From Heterohyrax brucei (taxonomy: Eukaryota > Chordata > Mammalia > Hyracoidea > Procaviidae), in NCBI GenBank assembly GCA_028571685.1, contig CM053140.1, positions 222,351,323 through 222,415,322 on the forward strand: a stretch of DNA of 64,000 nt, given 5' to 3'. Positions 1 to 11,332 of the stretch are shown piece after piece (the stretch's first letter is position 1; every line of letters begins with the position of its first letter). The notes beneath the pieces are model-generated. The model did no database searches. It had not been told where the DNA came from and saw only the letters and a program-made list of their open reading frames with translations. A program made the position numbers and the translations under genes.

Positions 1-2149
1 GAAGATGAAAGGACTACATGGGAGTCGGTATACCAGAAAAAAACTGTTCAATGCTCAACCATTCCAGGAAGTAGCATATGATCAGGAAACGAAGGTACTG
101 AAGAAAGAAGTCCAAGCTAAACTGAAGACATTGGTAAAAAACAAAGACTTCAGGAATTCATGTTTCAACAATAGATGCAGAACTGGAAGTGCTCACTTGT
201 CTATGCCAAGAAATTTGGAAGTCAGCTACCTGGCCAACTGACAGGAATAGATTCATATTTATTCCTATTCCAAAGACAGGCAAATGACTGAATGAAGAAA
301 TTATTGAACAACATTGTTAGTATCATATGCAAGCAAAATTTCGCTGAAGGCTATTCAAAAACAGTTGCAGCAGAATATTAACAAAGAACTGCCAGAAATT
401 TAAGTTGCAGTTGGAAAAGATTGTGGAACCAGGGATGCCACTGCTGACATTAAATGCATGCTGGCTGAAAGGAATACCAGATAGATGTTTGTCTGTGTTT
501 TATTGACAGTGCAAAGGCATTTTACTCTGTGGATCGTAACAAATTATGGATAATGTGGTGAAGAATGGGAATTATAGAACAGTTAATTATACTTATGGGG
601 AACCTGTACACAGATCAAGAGGCAGTTTTCTTCCAATAGAACAAGGGGATACCATGTGGTATAAAGTCAAGAAAGGTGAGTATGTCAGTACTGTATACTT
701 TCACCATACCTATTCAATCTGTAGGCATTGCAAATGTAATAGGCAATTTTATAATGGAAAATTAAAAATGGACAGCCAAGATTTAATTCTTTTTATAAAA
801 TTGACTTTTTTATTTGGCTTTTCTCCTGTCTTAAAAATTCCCGGTTTCTTTTACCTAGTCCCTGGCAGGAAGTCACACAGTAGCTGACAGAAGCCACAGA
901 TATAACATCTCTGCAGTTTTTCATAATGTTTTTAGACACATCAAAACAGATAAGGAGACAATAGGAGGTGCTAGGTGCCAGGTGCCAGTTGGGACCCCCT
1001 GCTTCAGATGGCAACCGAAAACAATCCAGATCCCTGCTCCTGATGCATATCTTCAGAGGACCCCTGAGTCCCTTGAACAGGTACCCTTCTTCACCCCAAA
1101 TCAATCACACTGTTTCAGTGATGTTGGCACCTATACCTGTATTTGCACTTGCATGTGGAGCTCCTCCCTTATATACTCAACCTCACTTGATGATTTTCGA
1201 ACAGGTTTTTGATCGAGAGATTCCTCCCTGTTACTTGTGTCTGCTAGCTCATAATAATAAACTTTGTTGATTACTCACCCAAATATGTGTCTCAGAGATT
1301 GGCTTTTGGGAGCAAGCAATGTGGATCTGGAGTTTTGTCCGTTACCACAGATAATCTGAGAAGCTGGATTCTTTGAAAAATGGAGCATCAAGATTGGAGG
1401 AAGATGAATTAACTATCTGTTATACAGATGACACAAACTTGCTTGCTAAGTGAAGTGGACTTGAACTATTTACTGATAAGGATTAAAGACCACAGCCTTC
1501 GGGATGGATTATACTCCAACACAAACAAAACAAAAATCCTTGTAACTAGATCAAGAGGAAATATCATGATAAACAAAGAAGACTGAAATTGTCAAGAATT
1601 TTGTTTTACCTGGATCCATATCAACACCCATGGAAGCAGCAGTCAACAAATCAAAAGTCATTGCATTGGATAAATCTACTGCAAAAGTCCTCTTAAAATG
1701 TTCAGTAGCAAAGATGTCACCTTGAAGACTAAGGTGTGCCTTACCCTAGCCATGGTATTTTCAATTGCCTCATATGCATGCAAAAACTGGGTACAGAAAA
1801 AGGAAGACCAAAGAAGAACTGATGTTTTTGAATTGTAACTTTGGAGAAAAATACTGAATGCACTGTGGACTACCCAAAGACCAAACAAATCTGTCTGGGA
1901 AAATGTACAACCAGAACACTCTTTAGAAGCAAGGCTAGCAAGACTCCATCTCCTGTTCTTTGGACATGTTATCAGGAGGATCATTCCCTGGAAAATGATA
2001 TCATGTTCGGTAAAGTAGAGGGTTAGTGAAAAAGAGGAAGACCCTCGATCAGATGGATTGACACACTGGCTTCAACAACAAGCTGAAGCTTAACAGCGAT
2101 CACAAGAATGGCACAGGACTGTGCAACATTTCATTCTGTTGCACATTGG
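1..2149 (+). mobile_element. RTE/BovB-type LINE fragment, 3' half, interrupted by a solo LTR
   Basis: Plus-strand non-LTR retrotransposon of the RTE (BovB-like) clade. The window opens inside the reverse transcriptase coding region and runs to close to the 3' end. Recognisable stretches are the 'SAHLSMPRNLE' type peptide near 200, the codons around 500-540 for the 'CVYCIDYAKAFDCVD' type RT motif A (degraded here), and the degraded 'YTDDTNLLA' active-site region near 1418-1447. The 3' part near 1940-2110 matches the RTE terminus seen antisense at 3570-4366 and 46562-47110. Several stops and frameshifts make it non-functional. The coding region is split at 734/1348 by an LTR insertion. The 3' end stops about where a MaLR LTR begins. 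Family assignment rests on recall of BovB/RTE sequence plus agreement among the three copies in the window. Confidence 0.85.
735..1347 (+). mobile_element. Solo LTR of an endogenous retrovirus (class I-like) inside the RTE
   Basis: A 613-bp block starting TG and ending CA interrupts the RTE reading frame. The flanking bases are caaa (731-734) and caga (1348-1351), a 4-bp target duplication with one mismatch. Four bases is the size typical of gammaretrovirus-like ERVs. Inside are a TATA-like box (tatata, 1170-1175) and a polyadenylation signal AATAAA at 1256-1261, in the right order for U3-R-U5. No internal retroviral genes are present, so it is a solo LTR left by recombination between two LTRs. 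The exact family is not identified. Confidence 0.72.
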
Positions 2150-2597
2150 TATGATGAATTGAAATGTGTCCCCCAACACACCAAAATATACATAGAAATT
2201 TGGCCAGGCCATGATTATTGTTACTGTGTGATGTTCCTCAATGCTGTAAATACTGCCTATATGATGTTAATGAGGAAGGATGGATGGAGGCTATATTGGT
2301 GGCACAGGACTCAATATGTAAAATTGTACTGTGCTTTGAGGCATAAAGGAAAGAAGCTAGCACAGAGTGCAGGACTTCATACCACCAAGAAGCAGTGCTG
2401 GGAGCAGAATGCATCCTTTGGATAGGACCTGTGGTCCTTGTGGCTTAGAAACTCCCATTCCAAGGGGAGACTCACAACAAGGACCCTCTTGTAGAGCCCC
2501 AACAGAGAAAGACTTTGGTCTGTGACAGATAAAACTGCTGTTTTTAAAGACATCCACTTGTAGTATTTATGTTATAGAAGCACTAGATGACGAACAC
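2150..2597 (+). mobile_element. MaLR-type (ERVL-MaLR) LTR, diverged
   Basis: The block begins 'gaattgaaatgtgtccccc', the opening typical of MLT1/MST/THE LTRs, and ends with 'tatttatgttatagaag' and 'cactagatgac', the typical MaLR 3' end. It aligns over its length with the better preserved copy at 8300-8800, sharing the 'gacatccactt' type segment and the region around the internal polypurine stretch. It sits between the RTE 3' end and old L1 A. Target duplications are not clear. Confidence 0.65.
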
Positions 2598-2644
2598 GAT
2601 TGGATTATTGTGATCTGGAAATGCTTCAATGGAACTGAACAGCA

Positions 2645-3565
2645 ACAATAGATAACATTGTGTTGGAAGTCCTAGCTAGAGCAACAAGGCAAGAAGAAGT
2701 AATAAAGGACAAGTTACAAAGAAAGAAGTAAAACTATCCGTAATGACAGATGACATGACATCCGAAGTAGAATTATTCAACAGTATAGTAATAGGGAACC
2801 CAAGAGTGAGAAAGGAGAGTTCTGGTAGTGTTGTGATGTTGGTAAACACTTTCACAAAGTAATATGTGTACTAACTGGTAAATGAGAAGACAGTTTGTTC
2901 TGTAAGCATTGTCTAAAGTACAATAATAATAATAAAAAGACTCAGCAGAGTAGCCAGACATGAGGTCATTGCATAAAAATCAACTGGATTCCTATATACC
3001 AACAAAGAAAACTTTAAAAAGGAAATCAGGAAAATAATATCATTTAAAATAGTCTGTGAAACAATAAAATGCTTAGAAATAAATCTGACTGTGTATATAA
3101 AAAAACCTGTACAAATAAAATTACAAAATACTGTTGTAAGAAACCAAGAGAGACCTACATAAATGGAAAAATGTTACATTCTCATGGATAGGAAGACACA
3201 GCATAGTGACAATGTCAATCCCTCATAAAGTGATCTACAGATGTAACACAAGCCTAATCCAAATATTAACAGTACTGTTTAATGAGGTGGAAAAACTTAC
3301 CTTCAACTTTATATGGAAAGGAAAGACTCCCTAAATAAGCAAAGCATTATTGAAGAAAAGGAACAAAGTAGCAGGCTTTGCTACCTGATCTCAGAACAAA
3401 GTATATTGCCACAGTAGCCAAAACAGCCCAGTATTAGTAAAATGACATACACGTAGATTAGTGGAAGGGATAGAATCGAGAATTCAGAAGTACATTTATC
3501 CACCTATGGTCAGCTGATCTTTGACAAAAGACTGAGGTAAACTAAATGGGAAAAAGACATGACTT
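2645..3565 (+). mobile_element. L1 element A (old), ORF2 C-terminal half, first piece
   Basis: Starts at the L1 ORF2 RT region ('acattgtgttggaagtcc') and continues through 'tggattcctatataccaac' and 'gttacattctcatggatagg', landmarks of the L1 ORF2 C-terminal half. It is full of stops. The element continues after insertions at 4367-4417, 18050-18543, 18688-19508 and 20001-20545. It is the oldest L1 in the nest because every other insertion in this block interrupts it. An unexplained stretch of about 185 bp replaces expected L1 sequence at roughly 2760-2945. Confidence 0.8.
2760..2945. other. Unidentified insert in L1 A ending in an AAT-rich tail
   Basis: Between the ORF2 active-site region ('acagatgacatgaca') and the L1 sequence that resumes near 2975 there is about 185 bp that does not read as L1. 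Its right end is 'acaataataataataaaaa', which looks like the tail of a retroposed sequence. I do not recognise the body. It could be an unknown SINE or other retroposed RNA, or a badly diverged L1 stretch. Confidence 0.35.
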
Positions 3566-3569
3566 TTTT

Positions 3570-4366
3570 GTTTGTCATTTTCATTGTCAGGTGCAGGTGT
3601 GTCAGTTTTGATTCTTAGTGACCCAGTAAACAACAGAACAAAGCACTGTCTGGTCCTACACCATCCTTAAAGTTATGCTTGAGTCCATTTTCTGCAGCAT
3701 GATGTCAGTCCAACTCATTGAGGGTCTTCTTTTTCACTCATCTTCTTCTGTACTGAGTGTGATGTCCTTCTGCAGGGACTGATCCATCTTGACAACGTAC
3801 ATAAAGGATGTGAGACAAAATCTCACCATCCTTGTTTCCAAGAAGCACTGTGGCTGTATTTCTCCAAGAAAGAATTTTTGTTCTTCTGGCCATCCATGGT
3901 ATATTCAGTATTTTTTGACAACGTCAAAATTCAAAGGCATCAATTCTTCCATCTTCCTTATCCATTATTTAGCTTTTGCATGCATATGAGGCAGCTGAAA
4001 GCATCATGGCTTGGATCAGGCACACCTTACTCTTTAAGGTGACATATTTGCTATTGAACACTTGAAAGAGGTCTTCTGCAGTAGTTTTGCCCAACGCGAC
4101 GTCTTTTGATTTGTTAATTGCTGCTTCAGTTGGTGTCAACTGTGGATCCAAGTAAAGTGAACTCTTTGAAAACTTCAATCTTTCCTCTGTTTGTGATGAT
4201 ATTACTTCTTCACCCAGTTGTGAGGATATTTTTCTTTATGTTCACACAACATTGCTTAACATCAGTAGGTGCTTAAAGTCTTCTTTACTTTTGTTAAGCA
4301 ATGTTGTGTCATCTGCATGTCACAGGTTGTTAATGAGTCTTCCTCCAATTCTGATGCCTCATTTTC
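3570..4366 (-). mobile_element. RTE/BovB-type LINE, 5'-truncated, antisense in L1 A
   Basis: Antisense copy of the RTE 3' third, inserted in old L1 A. In plus-strand reading it passes 'attgagggtcttcttttt', 'catcttgacaacgtac', 'gtggatccaagtaaagtga' and 'aatgagtcttcctccaatt'. All of these have reverse-complement partners in the RTE at 1-2149. L1 A resumes directly at 'aacaaatggtgcttgc', so this is an insertion. Frameshifts abound. Confidence 0.82.
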
Positions 4367-4417
4367 TTAATATATTTTAACAAATGGTGCTTGCAAATCT
4401 ATAAAAATTGAAACTGG
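4367..4417 (+). mobile_element. L1 element A, short second piece with left target duplication of L1 B
   Basis: L1 A ORF2 resumes ('aacaaatggtgcttgc') for about 50 bp and ends in 'aaaaattgaaactgg' (4403-4417). The same 15 bases recur at 18050-18064, where L1 A continues ('acccatattttcc'). This proves that everything between is an insertion. Confidence 0.85.
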
Positions 4418-5455
4418 GGGACAGAGTCAAGATGGTGGACTAGACGCACATCTTCTTAATTCATTCTGAAAACTAAGGCCTGAATTGATAATTAAATGGA
4501 GACTTCTGGACACCCAGTGAGCCCTACGACACGGCATAGGGCTGTCAGTTTGGAGTGCATGCCACTGAACAGGAAACTTCTTTTTCACTGACCCCTGCCC
4601 TTGTTGAATGGCCAGCTCTTGCAGACTGAAGGTTTAAACTTTTTATTTTTTTAGTGTGCAAGGCAGGGGATAGTCTTAACTGGCAGCAAAGCTCAGCTGA
4701 ACTGCTGACATGATCAAGAGGTGAAATAGCCACATTTTGAGAGCCAAGCTAGAGACTCAGAGCACCACAGCCTCTCCACCCTCTCTTTCTGGACCTCAGC
4801 CATAGATTTTGCTGTTTTGCAGTAGGTAGGACAGCTTAGCTAGGATGCCATCTTGTTCCACTGGAAGGTGAAGCTACCCAAACAGAGGACTCATCAGGGG
4901 CTAGTTCCCAGGCCTGGGGAGTGCTTTTCCAGCAGAAAAGCTACATTTAGCACAGTGTAGCCTTACAAGTGGGGCTGGCAGAGGATGACAGCAGGGTAGT
5001 AGCCTATCCATACTTTGAACTACATCACAGCATCTGGGGACTGATATAGAGGTGGTTCCATTGCCAGCTGGAAGGAGGGGCTTGCACACCTGACAGCATG
5101 ACTGCTTTTGGAAGCTGTCAGATAGCTTTTACCTTTCAAAGTAAGATAGCCTAGAGGAATAACTGTAGTGCAGCATGATGGCATCTCTTTCAGCCTTTAC
5201 TGACCCACATCATACAGTTGGCTGATGGCCCCCAGTGACTCCATAAATTGGGCTGTGTCCTTCCCAGTCAGGAGGTGGATCCTGATACCCCAGTGATCTC
5301 ACTGGGCCCAGTCACTGGAGTACATAGAGGTACTGTTGATCAACTACCTTTTCAGAACTGTGCCTCTGCTCCTGTTAAGGCAAAACTAGAGAAACTAAAT
5401 AGCTCTATCTGTTCAGAAAGCAACAAATCCTGGCTAGGCAAAGAAAAATCCACCC

Positions 5456-6371
5456 ACGGCTCCAGAAAAGTCCCAAAAGAAAGAACCAAAGAACTTCCCA
5501 TGAAGAAGCTTTTCTGAGAGCCCAGCTTTTCTGAAACTATTGGCAGTCGAATACAAAAGGATTATATATAAAGTCCTCTGAGACATTATACAAAATTTAG
5601 CAGATCAAAATGAAAAATTAAGGAAGCTGTTTGAGCTGATGGAACACCAGTATTCTGAAATCCAGCAGATCAGTAACAAAATCAAAGAAACAGAAAATTC
5701 AATTCAAAGGCAAAAGAACAGAATTGAACAAATGGAAAATAGACTTTCTGACTTGGAAGACAGAACTACTGACTCCAGCGTCTATGGGGAGAAATCAGAG
5801 GAAAGAAACGAGACAAAGGAAGAAGCATTAAGAAACATATGGGACTCCATCAAGAGGAAATGTACAATTTATTGGAGTTCATGAACAAGGAGGGACACCT
5901 AAAAACACAGAAAGTATTGTTGTTGAGCTGCTAACAGAAAACTTCCCTGAAATTATGAAAGAAGAGAACATAGATATCCATGATGTATATCAAAATCACA
6001 CAATGTAGACCCCAAAAGAGAAAACAAGATGTCTTATAATCAAGCTTAACAAAATGAAACACAAGTAGAAACTCTTAAAGGCAGTGAGATTCAAAGCAAA
6101 GCTAACTTTCAGAGGGAAGCTGTTTAGGGTTTTGTCTGACTTCGCAGCAGAAACGATGTTGTCAGTGAGGCAGTGGGATGACACATTCAAAACCTTGAAG
6201 GAGAAAAAATTACAACCAGGAATTATATATCCTGCAAAACTGTCTTTCAAATATGGAAATAAAATTAAGACATTTTCAAATAAACAGAAACTCAGAGACT
6301 TTGTAAAAACCAAACCAAAGCTACAAGAAATACCAAAAGAAGCTCTTGGCTTTGAAAAACAAAACCATTAG
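5456..6371 (+). pseudogene. L1 B ORF1p remnant (RNA-binding chaperone), start codon lost, frameshifted
   Basis: ORF1p is the L1 RNA-binding trimer that coats L1 RNA. By comparison with L1 F (ATG at 61934 on the minus strand, reading MAPENSQNK), the start here has become ACG at 5456-5458. A coiled-coil part is visible at 5639-5884, with heptad-like charged sequence such as 'IKETENSIQRQKNRIEQMEN'. A frameshift follows near 5880. The C-terminal domain is readable at 6084-6371, with 'AETMLSVRQWDDTFKTLKEK' and 'PGIIYPAKLSFKYGN'. Total span of about 300 codons is close to the usual 340. It is not translatable as one protein. Confidence 0.8.
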
Positions 6372-6799
6372 CTGTATATTTTAGGAGACAATGCAGGACG
6401 CATCATCCAGAAACCTACTCAGTTAGGGAAGGCACAAAACTCAAAGCTATAATATTAAAAGAAGGGATCTAGTGATCCTATTATGAAAACTATGATACCA
6501 TCACACTAAAAAGAGGGATATACTACAGTAGTTGTAGTCCTGCCAGGTAGAGAGGAAGTTAATAAGATATGTAGAAGTTAAAATTGGTTTAAACTTAGAT
6601 TATTAATGGGGATTATAGAGATAGCCACAAAGCACAATAAAGATGCAGCATATCAGAACAAGAAACATAAAACAGGAGTCTCAACAAACACAAAACCATC
6701 ACTGGAAAGGGTGAAAAATGAACCAATAAAAAAGAATGACTCAGAACAAAATATTAAGAGCAACAGAGAAGACATAAACACAAAAGTAAATGCATCCTA

Positions 6800-9700
6800 A
6801 TGACAGCACTAAACACATACCTATCCATGATTACACTGAACGTAAATGGACTGGGTGCTCCAGTAAAGGGACTACAAGTGACATCTTGGATCAAAAGATA
6901 CAACCTATTTATATTTTGTGTATAAGAAACTCACCTTAGACTTAAACATATGAATAAACTGAAAATTAAATGATGGAATAACATATACAAAGCTAACAAT
7001 ATACAAGAAAGAGCAGCTGTGGCAATACTAATCTCAGATAAAATAGATTTTAATGTAAAATCCATCTCATGGACAAGGATGGTCACTATTTACTGCTGAA
7101 AGGTTCACTATGCAAGCAGGATTTAACAATATTAAATATTTATGCACCCAATACTAGAGCATCTAAATACATTGAAGAACACCAACTACATTGAAAAGGG
7201 AGATAGATCACTTTACAATAAAAATGGGAGACTTCAACACTCCACTTTCAGTACTGGAGAGATCTTCAAGAAAAAAGCTCAGTAAGGACACAGAGGATCT
7301 TGTTGCCACAATGAACCAACTGAGCTCATTGACATATACAGGACTTTTTATCTATCAGTAGATAACTTCACCTTCTTCTCCAGTGCACATGGAACATTTT
7401 CCAGAATAGACCCTGTGTTAGGAAATAAAGCAAATTTCAGCAAAATCCACACCATTGAATCATTGCAAAGCATTTTCTCAGACTGTGAAGCCATGAATGT
7501 CAAAATCAATAGCAGAGAAAACATAGATAGAAATTGGAACTCATGGAAACCGAACATCTTGCTCAAAAAGCCATGGGCTATGGAAGAAATCAAGGATGAA
7601 ATAAAGTAATTTATGTGTTCAAATGAGAATGAAAACACCTCCTATAAGAACCTATGGGATATTGCCAAAGCAGTGCTCAGATGTCAATTTATCTCTATAA
7701 ATGCACACATCTGGAAGGAAGAAAGAACCCAAACAAAAGAATTATGACTACACCTTGAACAAGTAGAAACACAGCAAGAGAGGAACATTTCTGACACCAG
7801 CAGAAAACAGATCACAAAGATTAGAGCAGAAATAAATAAATTGGAGAACAGAAGAACAACTGAAAAAATTAAAGATGGTTTTTTGAAAAGATCAACAAAA
7901 TTGACAAACCACTGGCTAAACTTAATAATAAAAAAAAAAAAACAGGAAAAGAAACAAATAACCTGAATAAGAAATAAGATGGGAGATGTCACAAGAAATC
8001 CAGTAGAAATAAAAAATATCATAACATACTACGAAAGACTGTACTCTTAACAAATTTGAAAACCTACAGAAAATGGACAAATTTCTAGATTCATATCACC
8101 TACCAAAATTATCACAAAGTGAAGCAGAGCAACTTAATAAACCGATCACAAAGGAAGAGATAGAAAAAGTCATCAAAAAACTACCAACCAAAAAAAGCCC
8201 TGCCCCAGATGGCTTTACCACAGAATTCCACCAAGCCTTCAGAGAAGTTACTTTCGATACTACTGAGACTATTTCACAGCATGGAAAAGGATGGAATATT
8301 GCTTTCATGGATTGAATTGTGTCCCTCTACCCCCAAAATATGTGTAGCCATGTGGCTGGGGCATGATTCCTAATATTTTGTGATTATCCTCCATTTTGTG
8401 ATTTTCCTGTATAGTATATTAAAGGATTAGAGTGGGACTGTAAATCTCTTCATAGGATTACCTCCCTACTCCACTGTAAAGGAAGTTTCCCTGCAGTGTG
8501 GCTTGCCCCACTCTTAATCTTTTCATCCTACCAAAGATAAAAGGAAACAGAACTAAGCAGAGAATTGGGAACCTCACACCATTAAGAAAGCAGCACCGGG
8601 AGAAGAGCGTGTTCCTCGGACAAAGACTGATACAATACTAGACCTTCCTCCAGAGCCGAAAAGGGGTAAAGCCTTCCCCTAGAGTGGACTTTTTGAATTT
8701 GCACTTATACCCTAACGGACTGTGTAAAAACAAAATTTCTTTTATTAAAGAAATCCACTTCTTGGTATTTCTGTTACAGCAGCATTAGCTGATTAAAACA
8801 ATTCCCAAATTCATGCTATTAAGCCAGCTTAACCTTGATACCAAAGCCATGGAAAGATCCCACAAAAAAAGAACTACAGACCAATATCACTCATGAATCT
8901 AGATGCATAAGTATTACACAAAATCTCTGCCGGTGGAATTCAACAACATATCAAAAAAAAAAATTCATCACGACCAAGTTGGATTCATACCAGAGATGCA
9001 TGGCTGGTTCAACATCAGAAAAACAGTTAATGTGATCCACCACATAAATAACACAAAAGACAAGAATCACCTGATTTTGTCAATTGATCCAGAAAAAGGC
9101 ATTTGACAAAGTCCAACACTCATTCATACTATCAACTCTCAGCAAAATAGGAAGAGAAGGCAAATTTCTCAATGCAGTAAGAGCCATCTATACAAAATGA
9201 ACTGCCTACATCAATCTGCATGGAGAAGACTTAAAGAATTCCCCTTGAGAATGGGAACTAGACAAGGATACCCATTCTCACCTTTCCGATTCAACATTGA
9301 ACTAGAAGTTCTGGCAAGAGTATTGAGACAAAATAAAGAAATAAAGGGCATCCACATTGGCAAAGAAGAAGTAAAAATCTCCTATTTGCAGATGATATGA
9401 TTGTACATGCAGGGAATCCTAAAGAATCCATAAGTAAACTGTTAAACTAAACAGAACACTTCAGCAAAGAATCAGGATGTAAGCATGAGTAAATCAGTAG
9501 GATTCCTTTATAGCAAAAAAGAGATCATTAAAGAAGAGCACACCAAATCAATATGATATACCGTAGCCTCCAAGAAGATAAAAATCTAACAATAAATCTA
9601 ACCAGAGAAATAAAAGAACTTTACAAAGAGAACATGAAGACCTTACTGCAAGAAACTAAGAGACTTACATAACTGAAGAAACCCATCCTGCTCATGAATA

Positions 9701-10227
9701 GGATGACTTAACATAGTGAAAGTGTCTGTTTTAGCCAAAGTGAACTACATATTCAGTGCATTCCCAACACAACTTCCAGTGACATTTTTTAATGAGATGG
9801 AGAAACAAATCACCAACTTTGAAAGGAGAAGAAACACCAGATAAGCAAAGCACTACTGAAGAAGCACATACTTGGAGGCCTCATATCACCCAAGTTTAGA
9901 ACTTATTACAGTGCCACAGTAGTCAAAACAGCCTGGCACTTGTACAAAAAGAGACATGTAGACCAATGGAATAGAGTTGAGACCCCAGAGATACCACCAC
10001 CATTTTTTGAGCAGTTGATATTTGACAAAGGCTCTAAGATTGTAAACGGGTAAAAACAGTCTCTAACAAATGGTGCTGGCAAAATTGGATATCCATCTGC
10101 AAAAAATTGAAACAAGACCCATGTCTCATACCTTACACAAAAACAAACTTAAACTGGGTAAGAGACCTAAGTAGCAAAACTAAAACAATAAAACTCGTGC
10201 CAGAAAAAATAGGATCAGCAATGGAAG
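6800..10227 (+). pseudogene. L1 B ORF2p remnant (endonuclease and reverse transcriptase), split
   Basis: ORF2p nicks target DNA and reverse-transcribes L1 RNA. The start is the ATG at 6800, followed by 'MTALNTYL' and the endonuclease opening 'LNVNGLGAPVKGL'. The endonuclease part runs to about 7520. The Z/RT linker shows 'TKKSPAPDGFTTEFHQ' just before the LTR at 8300. RT continues after 8800. The active-site FADD is intact at 9385-9396 in local frame, but there are many stops and frameshifts around it. The last part of ORF2, including the cysteine knuckle region ('NNKCWRGCGEIGTL'), lies at 16440-17050 after L1 C. About 225 bp expected between the two segments is missing. Confidence 0.82.
8300..8800 (+). 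mobile_element. MaLR-type (ERVL-MaLR) LTR inserted in L1 B ORF2
   Basis: A TG...CA block of 501 bp splits the ORF2 reading frame: L1 reads up to 'atggaatat' and resumes with 'cccaaattcatgc'. The 5' end 'ggattgaattgtgtccctc' and 3' end 'tatttctgttacagcagc' are MaLR hallmarks. A polyadenylation-like 'tattaaag' lies at about 8743. Since it lies in a fairly young L1, this MaLR subfamily remained active late in this lineage. The target duplication is not clear at the junctions. Confidence 0.78.
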
Positions 10228-10311
10228 TTTTTTTTTTTCCCAAAGAAAGTTATTTTATTTTGTTAAAAGTTCTATTTTTTCCTTGTTTTCTCTTTTTTTT
10301 ATTATTTTTTA
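10228..10311 (-). other. Probable 3' transduction at the end of L1 C
   Basis: On the minus strand, the ordinary L1 end (AATAAA-like stretch and A-tract near 10293-10316) is followed by about 50 nt that is not L1, then an AATAAA (complement of 10254-10259), 15 nt, and a run of 11 A (complement of 10228-10238). This is the arrangement left when L1 transcription reads past its own weak polyadenylation signal to a genomic one. L1 copies B and E in the window end without this extra piece. Confidence 0.55.
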
Positions 10312-11332
10312 TTGTGATTGAATGAAAATGTATATTCCCATGTAAATTTGCATACTCACCTATATGCAGCTTCCACTGCTCTCCCTGCACAGTGACAGCA
10401 CACACTTCTTCTCTGCTCCTTGCATGTCCTATTCTCCCAGCAGTCTCCTATCTTCTCCTCTCCACCCACTCCCCTTCTTCCAGTATGAGGTCAGCAGGAT
10501 GACATCCTATAGATGTCTAGAACCATAAAGTGCCCACAAAATATGGTCAGTGTGCATCGCCAAGTTTAACCCACTGCTGCCCGAAAAGTTGCTCTTCATT
10601 ATGATTTATGGGCAGGGGCAGCATCAGGGCCAGGGGCCATGCTCCCAGGGGAACCCTGAAGCCCCTGGACACCATCAATTGTGGTCTTTTAGTGAAGATC
10701 TCAGAGTGCACCCCTTTTTATTCTTGTGTTGCCAGTGAGACTAAACTTGGTGAGCTCCATCATGGCTATCAGTGTTGGTGGCTGGGCACCATCTGGTTCT
10801 TCTGGTCACAAGTCGATGTAGGCACCAACTCATGTGGGCCTCGCTGTCTTCTGGGTTGTCTTTCCCCCATGTCACTATGGACCTCGGTGTTCATCCATTC
10901 CTGCTAAGTTGGGACCAACGCTGTACCCTCAGTAGCAGCTTGGCAGCTTTTAAGACCCCAGACACCACTCACCAATGTGGGGTGTGGAGAGTCCTCATTA
11001 GCAAAATGCAGTTGTGCCAATTGGCCTCTATTTCCCCTGAGAGCACTGTCTCCTGCACCCCGCCCCAGCTACTCTGTCCTCGCAATATTGGGTTAACATG
11101 GGAGGAATACACAAGATGTGTTGAAGTCCAGTTAATATTGGTCTTTTTACTAATGTGTGCTGTCACTGATTTCACCCAACCAAATTTTTAAGAACTATCT
11201 AATCTAAACCCTCTCCCCCTTACCTTCCCCCCCTCCCCATCCTTGCAGCCATCAAAGAGTCTTTTCTGTTATACATGAGTCTGCTTTTAAGTTCTTATTG
11301 TAGGGGTCTCATACAATATTCGTCATTCTATC

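Larger units (their letters stand above)
4418..10227 (+). mobile_element. L1 element B, near full-length, 5' UTR to ORF2 (first segment)
   Basis: Begins with an L1 5' end ('gggacagagtcaagatggtg'), homologous to the start of L1 G at 63313. It holds a 5' UTR of about 1.0 kb, ORF1 (about 5456-6370), an inter-ORF spacer and ORF2 from 6800. It is interrupted by a MaLR LTR (8300-8800) and by antisense L1 C at 10228, and resumes at about 16440. The left target duplication is 4403-4417 and the right is 18050-18064. Both ORFs carry stops and frameshifts, so it is a dead copy. The flanking duplication shows one ordinary target-primed insertion. Confidence 0.9.

Noticed and set aside
10608-11191. Open frames of 99-139 codons on the plus strand
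   Set aside because: They are antisense to the L1 C 3' UTR and recur in pieces opposite L1 E and D.
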